Positions 1 to 9,328 are shown, numbered from the stretch's first letter. The stretch is DNA of 44,345 nucleotides from Enterococcus mundtii (GCF_002947535.1 NZ_PUAP01000032.1:1-44345); one strand, 5' to 3'. Notes: a model not told the origin generated them from the sequence alone. Program-made: numbers and translations.

Positions 1-699
1 GTGCCGGTGCCGGGATCTGTTTCTCCCCCACCTGTGCCTGGGTCAACTTCTGGGGTACCTGTTCCGGGATCGGTCTCTCCTCCACCTGTGCCGGGATCTA
101 CTTCTGGCGTTCCAGTGCCGGGATCGGTTTCGCCGCCACCTGTGCCGGGATCTACTTCTGGAGTGCCAGTGCCTGGATCAGTTTCACCGCCACCTGTACC
201 TGGATCGACTTCTGGGGTGCCGGTGCCGGGATCTGTTTCTCCGCCACCTGTGCCTGGGTCGACTTCTGGGGTGCCTGTTCCTGGATCTGTTTCGCCGCCA
301 CCTGTACCTGGATCTACCTCTGGAGTGCCGGTGCCGGAATCTGTTTCGCCGCCTCCCGTGCCTGGGTCGACTTCTGGCGTACCTGTTCCTGGATCGGTTT
401 CGCCACCTCCTGTACCTGGATCGACCTCTGGGGTACCTGTTCCTGGATCTGTTTCGTCTCCGGTTCCTGGGTCTACCTCTGGCGTGCCGGTACCAGGATC
501 GGTTTCTCCTCCACCGGTTCCTGGGTCGACTTCCGGCGTACCGGTGCCTGGATCTGTTTCTCCACCGGTTCCTGGGTCGACTTCCGGCGTACCGGTGCCT
601 GGATCTGTTTCTCCACCTGTTCCTGGGTCGACTTCCGGCGTACCTGTACCAGGATCAGTAGTTTCTCCGCCTCCAGTTCCTGGATCGACTTCCGGTGTT
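1..699 (-). repeat. Tandem 54-bp coding repeat, 13 units
   Basis: Thirteen consecutive units of 54 bp (three of 51 bp, one of 57 bp) encode an 18-residue unit, TPEVDPGTGGGETDPGTG, which is itself two related 9-mers (TPEVDPGTG and GGETDPGTG). The array continues past the left edge. Units differ mostly at third codon positions while the peptide stays constant. Exceptions are one Pro to Ser unit (around 330-345) and loss of one Gly in a few units. Confidence 0.95.
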
Positions 700-2423
700 G
701 TTGTTCCTGGGGTAACTTGTGGGTTGGTTGTATCCGGTGTTGTTGCATCTGGTGATGCCATATCCGTCATTGAAGAAGAAATATAAGCAAACTCTCCACC
801 GATTTGGTAAATATTAAAGTTTGTATCTTTCACAACGATTGTAAAATCACTACCGCTTCCGTTTGCACCAGTTAAATAACCAGCATACTGAACCCCGTTG
901 ACCATGATTGGTTGAGCAACAAACTGATTATATGAAGTACCGTCTACTGTTATATTGACCGTACTTATGACTGAAGAAAAGTTTGCTTGAGAAACTTGTC
1001 CAGATTTCACCGTTACTGCCGAATTAGCTGTAATCGTGTGACCGCCATATCCACCACCAGAAAATGTTGCTGTCTGATTCCATCCTGCTAAGCCAGCTGC
1101 ATCTTCGGCTAGATTTCCATCAACAGCGCCTCCAGGACTGATACCTGACTGAGAACCACTATATGTTGGCATCGACATTTCATCTGCATAAACAGTAGTT
1201 GAATCAGTTGCTTCTTGTTCGTCTAAACTAACAGTCACATATTCATATTTCAATGACTCAATCACTTGATCTTTTGCTTGGATTTCATAGTAAGTTGTAT
1301 TTTCATCCGCTAATTGATCAACGAAACTTACTTTTACATTGATATTTGACTCATCTGTATTTAACCAAGAATCTGTGTTTTCAAAACTCCGTACACCGTG
1401 CAAGGATAAAGACGATTTCAAGCTGTCGACTGTACTACCGAACTGAACCGGAGAGACCAAGTAATGGCCGTTGATCTCTAAAGGTAAGCCATGTGTCGAT
1501 GAAGAGAACGTGAAGTAACCATCTGCTTGATTTTTACCATGATCGGTAGAAATAGACTCATCATGATAAACTGCATAATAAGTACTTCCTTCATAAGTGA
1601 TCGAAAAATTCTTCTCCATAGCATCTTCAAAATCGCTTTTGATTTCATCTGTTAATTTTGCTTGACCATTTTCTGCTTTCACGTTCAAAGAAAAGCCTGT
1701 ATCGATTTTCATGTTTCCTAATAATGCGCCATCATCTGCAGTAAAGTTAGTGCTTTCAGGTTTTGTTTTAGATGAGAAACTTAAGGATTTTTCTCTCGTA
1801 CTTGCAACTACTTTTGAATCTTTCCAGTTTGCAGAATCTTCATAAGCCTTTTCTTTCGATTCATACAAATGAGGAGAGACTGTTTTATAATTTTCTTGTG
1901 AAGTTACCTTTACATTGGGATTTGCCTGGATCAATTGTCGATAACTTGACATTTTCATTACTTGCGCATCACTTGTAGATAAAGTAGAAGTCTGGTAATA
2001 AACATCTGCATCTTTGATTCCTAAAATTTGTTGGATGTCGTATGCCGTATGGCTATCACTGACTTTGATTCCTTCTCCTTCATACATAGAAGAAAGTTTT
2101 TCTTTACTTGGCAGTTGATCCATCAACTTTGCTACAAAACCAGTGTTCGTCTTCACACTACTGCTTTGTCCTTTTTGTAAAGATTGATTCAGTTCATCAA
2201 CAGAAGTATGTTCGATATCTTGGATCGTCTCATCTTCAACAAGTCGTTTTTCGGACAACGATGAACTGTCTGCAGATGCAGACAGATTCGGGATCGTGAC
2301 GCCACCGATAAATGCACCAGCACCTACTGTCAACAATGCGCCAGCTTCAATCATTCGCTTTTGTTTTTTTGACATCTCTTTATCAGGTTTATTTAATTTC
2401 ATTTGATCTTTCTTCTTTGCCAT
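1..2423 (-). CDS. Large secreted repeat-rich surface protein (3' end outside window)
   Basis: The minus-strand frame starting at ATG 2423 is open to the left edge, giving 807 codons without a stop. The N-terminus is a long basic stretch (MAKKDQMKLNKPDKEMSKKQ) followed by a hydrophobic segment at about residues 25-45 and NLSASADSS, which looks like an extended signal peptide. Residues 50-570 are a Ser/Thr/Asn-rich domain I do not recognise. From about residue 575 the protein is a tandem repeat with unit TPEVDPGTGGGETDPGTG, typical of a wall-spanning stalk. The start overlaps the last 35 bp of the upstream flavoprotein gene, so the two are probably cotranscribed and coupled. The ribosome-binding site is weak; ATG codons at 2405 and 2378 are alternatives. 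An anchor motif cannot be checked because the C-terminus lies outside the window. The function is unknown; an adhesin or wall-linked protein is inference. Confidence 0.85.
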   Translation of the reverse strand, partial: MAKKKDQMKLNKPDKEMSKKQKRMIEAGALLTVGAGAFIGGVTIPNLSASADSSSLSEKRLVEDETIQDIEHTSVDELNQSLQKGQSSSVKTNTGFVAKLMDQLPSKEKLSSMYEGEGIKVSDSHTAYDIQQILGIKDADVYYQTSTLSTSDAQVMKMSSYRQLIQANPNVKVTSQENYKTVSPHLYESKEKAYEDSANWKDSKVVASTREKSLSFSSKTKPESTNFTADDGALLGNMKIDTGFSLNVKAENGQAKLTDEIKSDFEDAMEKNFSITYEGSTYYAVYHDESISTDHGKNQADGYFTFSSSTHGLPLEINGHYLVSPVQFGSTVDSLKSSLSLHGVRSFENTDSWLNTDESNINVKVSFVDQLADENTTYYEIQAKDQVIESLKYEYVTVSLDEQEATDSTTVYADEMSMPTYSGSQSGISPGGAVDGNLAEDAAGLAGWNQTATFSGGGYGGHTITANSAVTVKSGQVSQANFSSVISTVNITVDGTSYNQFVAQPIMVNGVQYAGYLTGANGSGSDFTIVVKDTNFNIYQIGGEFAYISSSMTDMASPDATTPDTTNPQVTPGTTTPEVDPGTGGGETTDPGTGTPEVDPGTGGETDPGTGTPEVDPGTGGETDPGTGTPEVDPGTGGGETDPGTGTPEVDPGTGDETDPGTGTPEVDPGTGGGETDPGTGTPEVDPGTGGGETDSGTGTPEVDPGTGGGETDPGTGTPEVDPGTGGGETDPGTGTPEVDPGTGGGETDPGTGTPEVDPGTGGGETDPGTGTPEVDPGTGGGETDPGTGTPEVDPGTGGGETDPGTG

Positions 2424-3843
2424 CACGACCACTCTCTCTTTCTTTCTCCCTAACTAAAGAAGCTAATATTTTTGTAAAACCTAGAGGATTCTTGTAGCCA
2501 TGTTCAAAAAAGAAATCCGTAAATTCGATTTCTGGCACAGTTACGTTCTTTTGGATTGCTAAACTGATGATATTGACATACTGAGAAATATCAACTGTTC
2601 CAAGAACTTGTAGTCCCAAGATTTTTTTTGTTTTCTTCTCATAAACTAGATAAATACTTGAATAATGATTCTTTCTGCCTTTTTCAATTGGTGAGTATTT
2701 GACAATCGATTCATGCACAAACTGTCCGCCACGCTCTAGATAACGATTCTGATAGTGTACTTCTTCTGCATCGTATCCGAATTTTCTTGCTTGATTCAGT
2801 GTAATCCCAGTATTCGCAATCGTGAACCCATCCATATTGAATTTATAAGTTCCTGTGGTCATTGCTACTTCCTGCTTTTTCTCGTGGATATTGACAGCAG
2901 CAATCAGCCCTTGACGAAACGCATCGGAAGCATGAGGATTGTAAATATTTTCCTTAGTCAAATCCATGTAAGTGGTAGAGCAATCGCCTACTGCTAAAAT
3001 CGAATCATCAGTTGTATACATATACTTATCAACGACGATTGCTCCACGATCACCAGTCTCGACTTGTCCAGCTAATAGGAACGAATTTGGTCGGAAGCCA
3101 ACGGAAACAAAGACGCCATCTGCACGGATTTTCAAATCAGAAGAAGTTTCAACTTCGATTTTAGGACGGCTCCAGATTTTTTTATCAATTGTATGATAGC
3201 TCGTCACTCGAGTACCAAGTAATAGTTGGATACCTTCTTCTTCTAGTTGCTTCTCTACTTCGATTGCGGCATTCTCATCTAAATATTTATCAAGGATTCT
3301 TGCATTTGACTGGATCAAAGTGACTTTCATTTTTCGTTGCGCTAAGATACGGGCAATCTCTACGCCGACCAGTCCAGCTCCGATCACTACCGCATGATGG
3401 GCTTCTGATATGAATTTCTCAATTGCTTCTGCATCTTTGCGCTCTTTTAAAAGAAAAAGTGTCTCATTCAATTTTCCGCCAGTTGGAGGAAGGTTAGGAT
3501 ACGAACCCGCAGCCATAATCAATCGGTCATAAGATATTTCGTGCTCATGTTGACTTAAAACATTTCTAAAATTCAGCGTTTTCTTTTTTGCATCAATATT
3601 GGTTACTTCTTTTTGAATACGTAAATCCACTCCTTGAGCAATAATTTCATGCGGTGTTGCATAATTTGCTTGAGAGTGGATATCTTGATGCCCCATCAAA
3701 AACAATGGAATTGTTTGGGAGACAAATGTTATTTCATCTTTTTTTTCGAATACGATTACTTCATCATCTGGATATTCCTCACGAATACGAAGTGCTGCGG
3801 CAATTCCCGCATGGTTTCCTCCAACAATTATGATCCTCATCAA
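2389..3843 (-). CDS. FAD/NAD(P)-dependent oxidoreductase, NADH oxidase/peroxidase/CoA-disulfide reductase-like, lacking redox Cys
   Basis: This 484-residue protein has the architecture of the NADH oxidase/NADH peroxidase/CoA-disulfide reductase family. The FAD-binding start is IIIVGGNHAGIAAA (His11 matches the family's active-site His). The NAD-binding motif VVIGAGLVGVEIA follows near residue 155, then ILAVGDCS for FAD near 290, and a C-terminal dimerisation domain with FTDFFFEHG. In family members the single redox cysteine sits in a SFLSCG segment. Here the equivalent reads TFVSQTIPL, with Gln43 at the Cys position. Classical peroxide or CoA-disulfide chemistry through Cys-SOH or Cys-S-S-CoA is therefore not expected. 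Flavin-only oxidase or another reductase activity is possible. A short charged C-terminal tail overlaps the start of the surface-protein gene. A good promoter lies about 70 bp upstream. Confidence 0.85.
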   Translation of the reverse strand: MMRIIIVGGNHAGIAAALRIREEYPDDEVIVFEKKDEITFVSQTIPLFLMGHQDIHSQANYATPHEIIAQGVDLRIQKEVTNIDAKKKTLNFRNVLSQHEHEISYDRLIMAAGSYPNLPPTGGKLNETLFLLKERKDAEAIEKFISEAHHAVVIGAGLVGVEIARILAQRKMKVTLIQSNARILDKYLDENAAIEVEKQLEEEGIQLLLGTRVTSYHTIDKKIWSRPKIEVETSSDLKIRADGVFVSVGFRPNSFLLAGQVETGDRGAIVVDKYMYTTDDSILAVGDCSTTYMDLTKENIYNPHASDAFRQGLIAAVNIHEKKQEVAMTTGTYKFNMDGFTIANTGITLNQARKFGYDAEEVHYQNRYLERGGQFVHESIVKYSPIEKGRKNHYSSIYLVYEKKTKKILGLQVLGTVDISQYVNIISLAIQKNVTVPEIEFTDFFFEHGYKNPLGFTKILASLVREKERESGRDGKEERSNEIK

Positions 3844-3914
3844 CTGCCTCCTTCATTAATTAAAGCATGCCATAAAATATACAAATGGTTATTTTTAATC
3901 TACTATTTATATAA

Positions 3915-3944
3915 ATTATATCACTTAGAAAGACTAGTTGTCAG
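3915..3944 (-). promoter_or_regulatory. Promoter of the flavoprotein/surface-protein pair
   Basis: On the minus strand CTGACA (3939-3944) is followed after 18 bp by a perfect TATAAT (3915-3920), about 70 bp before the ATG at 3843. No other strong promoter is seen before the surface-protein gene, so it probably serves both genes. Confidence 0.65.
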
Positions 3945-4240
3945 TTATAAAGGTCTAACCACTAAGACGCAATAAAGTGCTTATTTCCTCTTACACTTAT
4001 TCAAATCGGTATATTAAAGAATATAATCATTCTTGTCCCAATGAATGAATGAACCGCTCATTTTTTAAGTAAACATCCAGTTGAAAAAGTAGATAGGATC
4101 GTTTATCGAATTTTAAAAAAAGTTGTATTTTATACGATATATACAATGTGTATCCGGACATATGACATTAGCTCGCCACAGTTGCTTAAACTATATGTCG
4201 ACTGTTGGAATAGGTCTAAAAACAGAAATATAACGTTATT
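3945..4240. other. Intergenic stretch without a recognisable gene
   Basis: AT-rich sequence between the promoter of the flavoprotein gene and the terminator of the sorbitol operon. No ORF with a ribosome-binding site and no clear repeat was found on either strand. Confidence 0.6.
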
Positions 4241-4286
4241 TAAAAAGAGCCACAGAACGGATCGATCAACCATTCCATGACTCTTT
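4241..4286 (-). terminator. Terminator of the sorbitol operon
   Basis: Just after the fsa stop, the minus strand carries an imperfect hairpin (AAAGAGTCA... paired with ...TGGCTCTTT) followed by a short T-run. It is the only terminator-like structure between srlD and the flavoprotein promoter. Confidence 0.6.
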
Positions 4287-4294
4287 ATTCTTTT

Positions 4295-4999
4295 TTATTT
4301 AGTAGGACTTATCGCCCCTGATTCTCCTAATGCTTTCACATCTTTGACACCGAATGTCTCTTCCCAATCTTTCTTAAAATCTGTCACTGCCTTATGAATG
4401 GAAGGCATACCGAATACTTGTGCAAAAATATCTGGTGACGCAGTAATACTGTGCGCCCCTTGACGACAAGCATGATTGACTTGTGCAACATTTTTAAAAC
4501 TAGCAGCTAAGATCTTGCTCTGAGATCGTGTTCGCTCGATTTCCATTGCTAGAGCTTTGATAATAGCAACAGCATCAATGTTCAGATTTTCCATACGGTT
4601 ATAATACGGGGCTAAATAATCGGCACCTGCGGCTATTGCCAAATATCCTTGCATTTCGGAGTAGATAGCGGTAGCAGTGATGTTTACTCCTTTGGCTTTC
4701 AGTTGTTTGATGGCGGCCAATCCTGGTTCATTCACTGGTACTTTAATGAAGATATCCTTACCAAGTTGATCAATGATTAATTGCGCCTCAGCTAAGATCT
4801 CCTCTGTTGTATCCCCAACTACTTGAACATGTAAACTTGCTTTTCCGATCAATTGCTTGATTTCTTTCAGATGAGTAAACAAATCAATTTTCCCTTCTTT
4901 TTTGATGATTGAAGGATTCGACGTTACTCCAGATAAGGGGAGGATCGATTGATAATAACGAATTTTCTCAATATTGATCGTATCTAACATAAATTCCAT
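4295..4999 (-). CDS. fsa: Fructose-6-phosphate aldolase / transaldolase-like (TalC/FSA family)
   Basis: A 234-residue class I aldolase of the small transaldolase (FSA/TalC) family. The N-terminus has GVTSNPS (residues 24-30). The Schiff-base lysine is Lys86 in [19 protein letters not shown] and the ITASPDIF segment follow. FSA enzymes cleave fructose-6-P to dihydroxyacetone and glyceraldehyde-3-P, although several relatives act as transaldolases or have other substrates. An ATG exists at 5068, but the start at 4999 is preferred: it has AAAGGGTG about 7 bp upstream and begins at the conserved MEFMLDT. It is the last gene of the sorbitol operon. Because SrlD yields fructose-6-P, an aldolase acting on that product fits the context, but the substrate is inference. 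Confidence 0.85.
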   Translation of the reverse strand: MEFMLDTINIEKIRYYQSILPLSGVTSNPSIIKKEGKIDLFTHLKEIKQLIGKASLHVQVVGDTTEEILAEAQLIIDQLGKDIFIKVPVNEPGLAAIKQLKAKGVNITATAIYSEMQGYLAIAAGADYLAPYYNRMENLNIDAVAIIKALAMEIERTRSQSKILAASFKNVAQVNHACRQGAHSITASPDIFAQVFGMPSIHKAVTDFKKDWEETFGVKDVKALGESGAISPTK

Positions 5000-5036
5000 T
5001 TTATTCACCCTTTCAACAGATATGTTGATCTGTATT

Positions 5037-5393
5037 TTACTGAATACTGATTTTAGTCTTGATACCAATCTCTACGATTTCTTTTCCTTCAACATATAAA
5101 GTACCTGGAAGTTCAGGTGTGACCGCTCCATCAAATTTGATTGTGATATGTCCAAGCTCTTTTAGATTATCATTGACCAAACTTCCGACAGACGTGATGC
5201 GATAGCTTGTCTCACCGACGAACAGCTGTTGACCTACTTTGATCTCTCCGTGGATTGGCTGAAGTTCAATATTGTAACAATAGGCTGATAGCATATCTGG
5301 TGCATCTTTTCCAAATAGTATCACGATCTTCTCTTCTTTGAATAGCGCAGCTTCTGCACCGATCGATGTTACTTTTGTTGAATAAACTGACAT
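5037..5393 (-). CDS. srlB: PTS glucitol/sorbitol-specific EIIA component
   Basis: A 118-residue cytoplasmic EIIA of the Gut family (PTSIIA_gutA), which passes phosphate from HPr to the EIIB cysteine of SrlE. Family hallmarks visible are [21 protein letters not shown] and the PGTLYVEG end. The start at 5393 has a strong AGGAGG 7 bp upstream; the longer frame from 5426 does not. It follows srlE by 16 bp. Compared with the E. coli protein as I remember it, the region of the phospho-accepting His (YCFIH) reads YCYNI here. The nearest His is His48 (PIHGEI), so the accepting residue is uncertain. Confidence 0.92.
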   Translation of the reverse strand: MSVYSTKVTSIGAEAALFKEEKIVILFGKDAPDMLSAYCYNIELQPIHGEIKVGQQLFVGETSYRITSVGSLVNDNLKELGHITIKFDGAVTPELPGTLYVEGKEIVEIGIKTKISIQ

Positions 5394-5409
5394 TTTTTTC
5401 CTCCTAGAT

Positions 5410-6417
5410 TCAACTATACATGCCAAAGCTTGCTATCCATGCGACTAACACTCTCGGTACACCGTTTAGAAAGCGTGAATATAAAACGGAAGGTACGCCA
5501 ACCTCTACTGTTTCAGCCTCTGCTTCTTCTAAGCCTAACCCGACAGGTATGAAATCACAAGCATTTTGAGTATTGATTGCAAATAACGCTGGTAAAGCGA
5601 GCTGTGGCGGAATATTGCCTTTTCCGATCTCCACCCCGATCAGTGTCCCAATAACTTGGCTGATGACTGCCCCGGGTCCTAATAATGGAGAAAGAAAAGG
5701 TAAGGAACAGATAAAACCGATAATCATCAATCCCCAAATATTCCCTGCTAAAGGTGCCATGATATTGGCAAAGAAATTACCGATACCAGATCCTTGTATG
5801 ATCCCGATCAACAAGGAAACAAATGCCATGAACGGAATGACCGTATTGATCATCGTTTGCACACCTTCGCGGGCGGACTGATTAAAAGTTGCCACTACTT
5901 TTCCCGCACCCATACCGATTTTGGCAATAAAATTCTGCTGTTCAGCTTTTTGTTCAGTAATTTTTTTGCTTGTATCGTACGTATATTTACGTGCCGGTGC
6001 ACCCTTATTTTCTGTGTTGCCAGATTGACCGGCTGTGCTTTCATCAGTCGTTAGCGTGATTTGATTGACCCCTACTGCCGATACATAGATGTCTTCTGTA
6101 ATATATTGTGCTAATGGTCCACTTTTTCCTGTTGGCACCACATTGATCGTAGGTATTCCTTTTTTTGGATAGATCCCACAACGCAATGTCCCTCCACAAT
6201 CAACGATTGCTAAAGCGATTTCATTATCTGGGATAGAAGTTTTAAAGCCATTGACTGCTTCCATTCCTGTCAATTCAGAAATTTTATCGACGATTACTGG
6301 TTTTTCTCCTCCGCCAGTAATATAAATGAATTTGTGTTTTTCTTCTGTTGGTGTGATCACTAATGGGCCTCCGAATCCACCAGTTCCTCTTACAACTCGA
6401 ATACTGTGATAGCTCAT
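5410..6417 (-). CDS. srlE: PTS glucitol/sorbitol-specific EIIBC component
   Basis: This 335-residue protein has an N-terminal EIIB domain with the signature [18 protein letters not shown] (Cys74 and Cys80; the first matches the phospho-cysteine of the family) and [12 protein letters not shown] polar linker follows at about residues 125-160, then the C-terminal membrane part with [33 protein letters not shown] and [12 protein letters not shown]. It receives phosphate from EIIA and, with SrlA, transports and phosphorylates sorbitol to sorbitol-6-P. It starts 15 bp after srlA with an AGGAGG site. Confidence 0.95.
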   Translation of the reverse strand: MSYHSIRVVRGTGGFGGPLVITPTEEKHKFIYITGGGEKPVIVDKISELTGMEAVNGFKTSIPDNEIALAIVDCGGTLRCGIYPKKGIPTINVVPTGKSGPLAQYITEDIYVSAVGVNQITLTTDESTAGQSGNTENKGAPARKYTYDTSKKITEQKAEQQNFIAKIGMGAGKVVATFNQSAREGVQTMINTVIPFMAFVSLLIGIIQGSGIGNFFANIMAPLAGNIWGLMIIGFICSLPFLSPLLGPGAVISQVIGTLIGVEIGKGNIPPQLALPALFAINTQNACDFIPVGLGLEEAEAETVEVGVPSVLYSRFLNGVPRVLVAWIASFGMYS

Positions 6418-6432
6418 TTTTTCACTTCCTCC

Positions 6433-6987
6433 TTATTCTGTCGCTGTTTCTACTGTTTTACTCAAGGTGACTCCTTGTTGTTTACAAACATATGCGGTTG
6501 TAAAGTCTGTTACCCAACCACCAATAAAATTCATAAGGATTCCGACAAACATATAACGCACAGCTAACTCCATTGAATTCAATCCTAAGGTTGTGATTCC
6601 TTGGGCGATTCCTAACCAAACAAATAATTCACCCGGATTGATGTGGGGAAAGACGCCATTGCTCGTATGACAAAATTGTGCTTGAGAAGCATAATAGCTT
6701 GGCTTGTAATATTCAGGCAAAAAGCGAGCCATTGTAAAAGACATCGGATTTCCCAACATAAAGGCAGATAAAAAAGGTAAGATCAAATATCTTGTGACGG
6801 GATTCTTCGTTGATAGTTTGGCAACTTTAGTCACTCGTTCTTCACCTAAGAAAGCAATCAGTGTATTCATTGCTACCATTAGGATCAACACTACAGGGAC
6901 GATACCAGTCATCCAAGATATAAAAGTTTCCGCACCCGTTTCAAATAAACCGATGAAGCCTTCCGCAAATTTTGTGATATATTCCAT
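6433..6987 (-). CDS. srlA: PTS glucitol/sorbitol-specific EIIC component
   Basis: A 184-residue polytopic membrane protein of the EIIC-GUT family. Features are WMTGIVPVVLILMVAMNTLI, PFLSAFMLGNPMSFTMARF and FCHTSNGVFPHINPGELFVW, all typical of this permease half. With the C part of SrlE it forms the sorbitol channel. Its ATG shares one base with the TAA stop of srlM, so translation is probably coupled. Confidence 0.95.
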   Translation of the reverse strand: MEYITKFAEGFIGLFETGAETFISWMTGIVPVVLILMVAMNTLIAFLGEERVTKVAKLSTKNPVTRYLILPFLSAFMLGNPMSFTMARFLPEYYKPSYYASQAQFCHTSNGVFPHINPGELFVWLGIAQGITTLGLNSMELAVRYMFVGILMNFIGGWVTDFTTAYVCKQQGVTLSKTVETATE

Positions 6988-7469
6988 TATTCAACACTCC
7001 TTTTTCTTGATAGGTATTGTTTTTTCCATAAACTGAATTGAATACCAAGCATCGTAAGCGGGGAAGGTAGCGTTTCTTCTTGATAATTGCCTAATTCTAC
7101 CCGCAAATAGATTTCTCTGGCATTTGCCATTGCTTGTTGCACCAATTTATTTTCTGTTCGCACCAAGGGATGATAGTTGTCGATGTAGTGGATATCTGTT
7201 CCGATATATTGTGGCAATAGACGAAATTTTGCTAGAACAGTCACGCCCTGCATCTTTCGCGCATCAATAATAATTCCTTTTTGATCGACAGCAAACATGA
7301 CGATCGTTCCTGCTTTGATTTTTCCAGATCGACGACCGATAGCCACCTTCCCTTTTTTGCGCATTTCTAGATAGATTTGATTAAAGTGCTTGATTTGTTT
7401 CATTCCAAATATTACTTGCAGTCCGTAAGCAACAAGTGCAAATGCGCCGAATATATATATAAAATTCAT
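6987..7469 (-). CDS. srlM: Glucitol operon activator protein (GutM)
   Basis: A 160-residue GutM family protein with one N-terminal membrane segment (MNFIYIFGAFALVAYGLQVI) and a cytoplasmic part containing RRSGKIKAGTIVMFAVD. GutM proteins are accessory activators of sorbitol operons. The start at 7469 is preferred over 7496 because AAAGGGGG lies just upstream. The ATGA overlap with the end of srlR indicates translational coupling. Confidence 0.9.
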   Translation of the reverse strand: MNFIYIFGAFALVAYGLQVIFGMKQIKHFNQIYLEMRKKGKVAIGRRSGKIKAGTIVMFAVDQKGIIIDARKMQGVTVLAKFRLLPQYIGTDIHYIDNYHPLVRTENKLVQQAMANAREIYLRVELGNYQEETLPSPLTMLGIQFSLWKKQYLSRKRSVE

Positions 7470-9328
7470 GTTATGACCCCCTTTCGTGTCATCCAATTTT
7501 GTAACCCAACTAAGTCATCCAAACGACATAATTCACTTCTGAAATCAGGATCGCCAATAACAGCAAAAAGCTGATCATACAGTTTTAGCAATTCTTTTTC
7601 TTTTTTCATCGTTAGATCTTGTGGAATGGCTAACAACAAGACGACTTGCACTTGTCCGTTGATCGTGGAGATCCCTTTCCTAAAGATACCCACTGATAAA
7701 ATAATCTCAGCCGATTTTTTATTGATGGCATGAGGAAAAGCAATTCCATATTCAAAAATCGTACTCCTCAACTTTTCTCTCTTAAACAAATGCTCCATAA
7801 ATTCCTGATCGACTAAGCCTTTGCTCTCAAGAGATTCAAGCATATGATCAAGATTTTTTTTGTAGGTTTTCTTCTCATCTAAAATTTCAAACTCTAGTTT
7901 TAAGTGATGAACATTTGTGGCTCTCAGCTTTTCTGCTTTACGCCACTCTTCTTGCAACCAAGTTTCGTTGAATAGATTGGTCAATCGAATGATCGGCGTT
8001 TGTTTATTTACGTTTTTCAGAGGAATGGTTGTAAAAACAGCAAAATATTTGTCTAAGTTCTCCTTCTGATACTCCTCCTCAGAAAAATGGACCAAGTGTA
8101 TTTGAGGACCCAAAACCCGTTCCAATTGACGACGAATAATCAAAGCAGTTCCTTTTCCGGTATTACAGACGATTGCTATTTCTTTGTGTTCGTTGTTACT
8201 GGTTTGTTTCCTCAATGCAAGTTCAAAATAAAAGGCAATATAGCTGATTTCAACAGTCGGAACCACTCGTTGTAACTGCTCCCCAATCTGCTGTAGACCA
8301 ATTTTTGCCAGTTCATAGGCTAGAGGGTATTGGGATTCGATTTCACCATAAAATAAATCTTGAAGCTCTATTCGAAAAATCAAACGATTGAGCATGTAAA
8401 TGAAGTGTTCTTTTATTTCATGAACTAAGAAGGTTTCATCAAATTCTACTAGTAAATTTTGATGAATTGTCTCTATCATTTGTTGAAATAACTGTTCGAT
8501 TTTTTGCTCATCAATAGCAGACTTATCCATGCCAGCAATAGCACTTAGATTTAGTGGAAAACTGAGAAAAGCTTGTTCTGTTTGGCTTAGTGTGATGCTA
8601 TATTCATATTCCAAATGATGGACCAATTCGACAAAAGCAGGATGACTCGTCATAAGGTCCATATACTCATTTGGCAAATCTACCAGAATATTTCCTTTAA
8701 GGAGTCGTTTCATTGTAATAGAAATCGTTCTTTTCAAGAGCAGACCTTGATTTTTAGGTAAATTAAATTTTTGAACTAAGTGTTCTACGAAGTCTTGTGT
8801 GCGTTCTGATAATGGACGTTCGGCAAAATATTCTTGTACATAATGAAGGTGTAACAGTCGTAGATCCAGTTCTTTTCCACACATACGCAGTCCACGATTC
8901 GGCGTTCCGATCACTTCGACATTAAAAGAGGAAATCAGTTTTTTCATCACTTTTAGGTCTTTGACGACGGTACTTCGGCTGACCCCTAATGCCTCTGACA
9001 GATCATCGATCAGCACAAAATCTTTTTGCTCGATCAGCTTCTTGACCATAAAGAAAACTCTTTTACTGCAAGAATTAAAATCGCTCTTCCGTTTCAAACT
9101 GCCGTTCATTATCAAATCAAATTTTTCAAAATCTTCAATTTCGATATGAAAATCATTCTTATGTTGAACGATTTCTGCAATTCCAATCAATTCTTCGTTT
9201 AAAGATTCAATGCTGGTTTTCACTGTTTGCGTACTCGTAATCAGCTGTTGTTTCAAACTGCCGATCGTCATTTCTTTGTGGGTAACCAGTAATTGCAGAA
9301 TTTGATACCATCTGTTCACTACCGTCAT
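7466..9328 (-). CDS. srlR: Sorbitol operon transcriptional activator with PRD, EIIB-like and EIIA domains
   Basis: A 620-residue BglG/MtlR-type regulator. In order: two N-terminal helix-turn-helix segments (around 15-45; and LSEALGVSRSTVVKDL at 110-125), two PTS regulatory domains (about 170-280 and 290-375), an EIIB-like domain with IVCNTGKGTA (Cys388), and a C-terminal EIIA domain of the mannitol/fructose type with GIAFPHA (His533). Such proteins are DNA-binding activators whose activity follows phosphorylation by HPr and the cognate EII. It starts 16 bp after srlD with a GGGGGAAG site. Its likely target is the promoter upstream of srlD, whose -35 is poor. Confidence 0.9.
   Translation of the reverse strand: MTVVNRWYQILQLLVTHKEMTIGSLKQQLITSTQTVKTSIESLNEELIGIAEIVQHKNDFHIEIEDFEKFDLIMNGSLKRKSDFNSCSKRVFFMVKKLIEQKDFVLIDDLSEALGVSRSTVVKDLKVMKKLISSFNVEVIGTPNRGLRMCGKELDLRLLHLHYVQEYFAERPLSERTQDFVEHLVQKFNLPKNQGLLLKRTISITMKRLLKGNILVDLPNEYMDLMTSHPAFVELVHHLEYEYSITLSQTEQAFLSFPLNLSAIAGMDKSAIDEQKIEQLFQQMIETIHQNLLVEFDETFLVHEIKEHFIYMLNRLIFRIELQDLFYGEIESQYPLAYELAKIGLQQIGEQLQRVVPTVEISYIAFYFELALRKQTSNNEHKEIAIVCNTGKGTALIIRRQLERVLGPQIHLVHFSEEEYQKENLDKYFAVFTTIPLKNVNKQTPIIRLTNLFNETWLQEEWRKAEKLRATNVHHLKLEFEILDEKKTYKKNLDHMLESLESKGLVDQEFMEHLFKREKLRSTIFEYGIAFPHAINKKSAEIILSVGIFRKGISTINGQVQVVLLLAIPQDLTMKKEKELLKLYDQLFAVIGDPDFRSELCRLDDLVGLQNWMTRKGVIT

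Noticed and set aside
1-699. Possible CRISPR array
   Set aside because: The units are contiguous 54-bp coding repeats with no unique spacers and no cas genes nearby.
1-786. Long plus-strand ORF rich in PVPGSVSPPPVPGSTSG
   Set aside because: It is the antisense reading of the tandem repeat. The minus-strand frame is open further, has a signal peptide and gives the E/D/T-rich stalk pattern.
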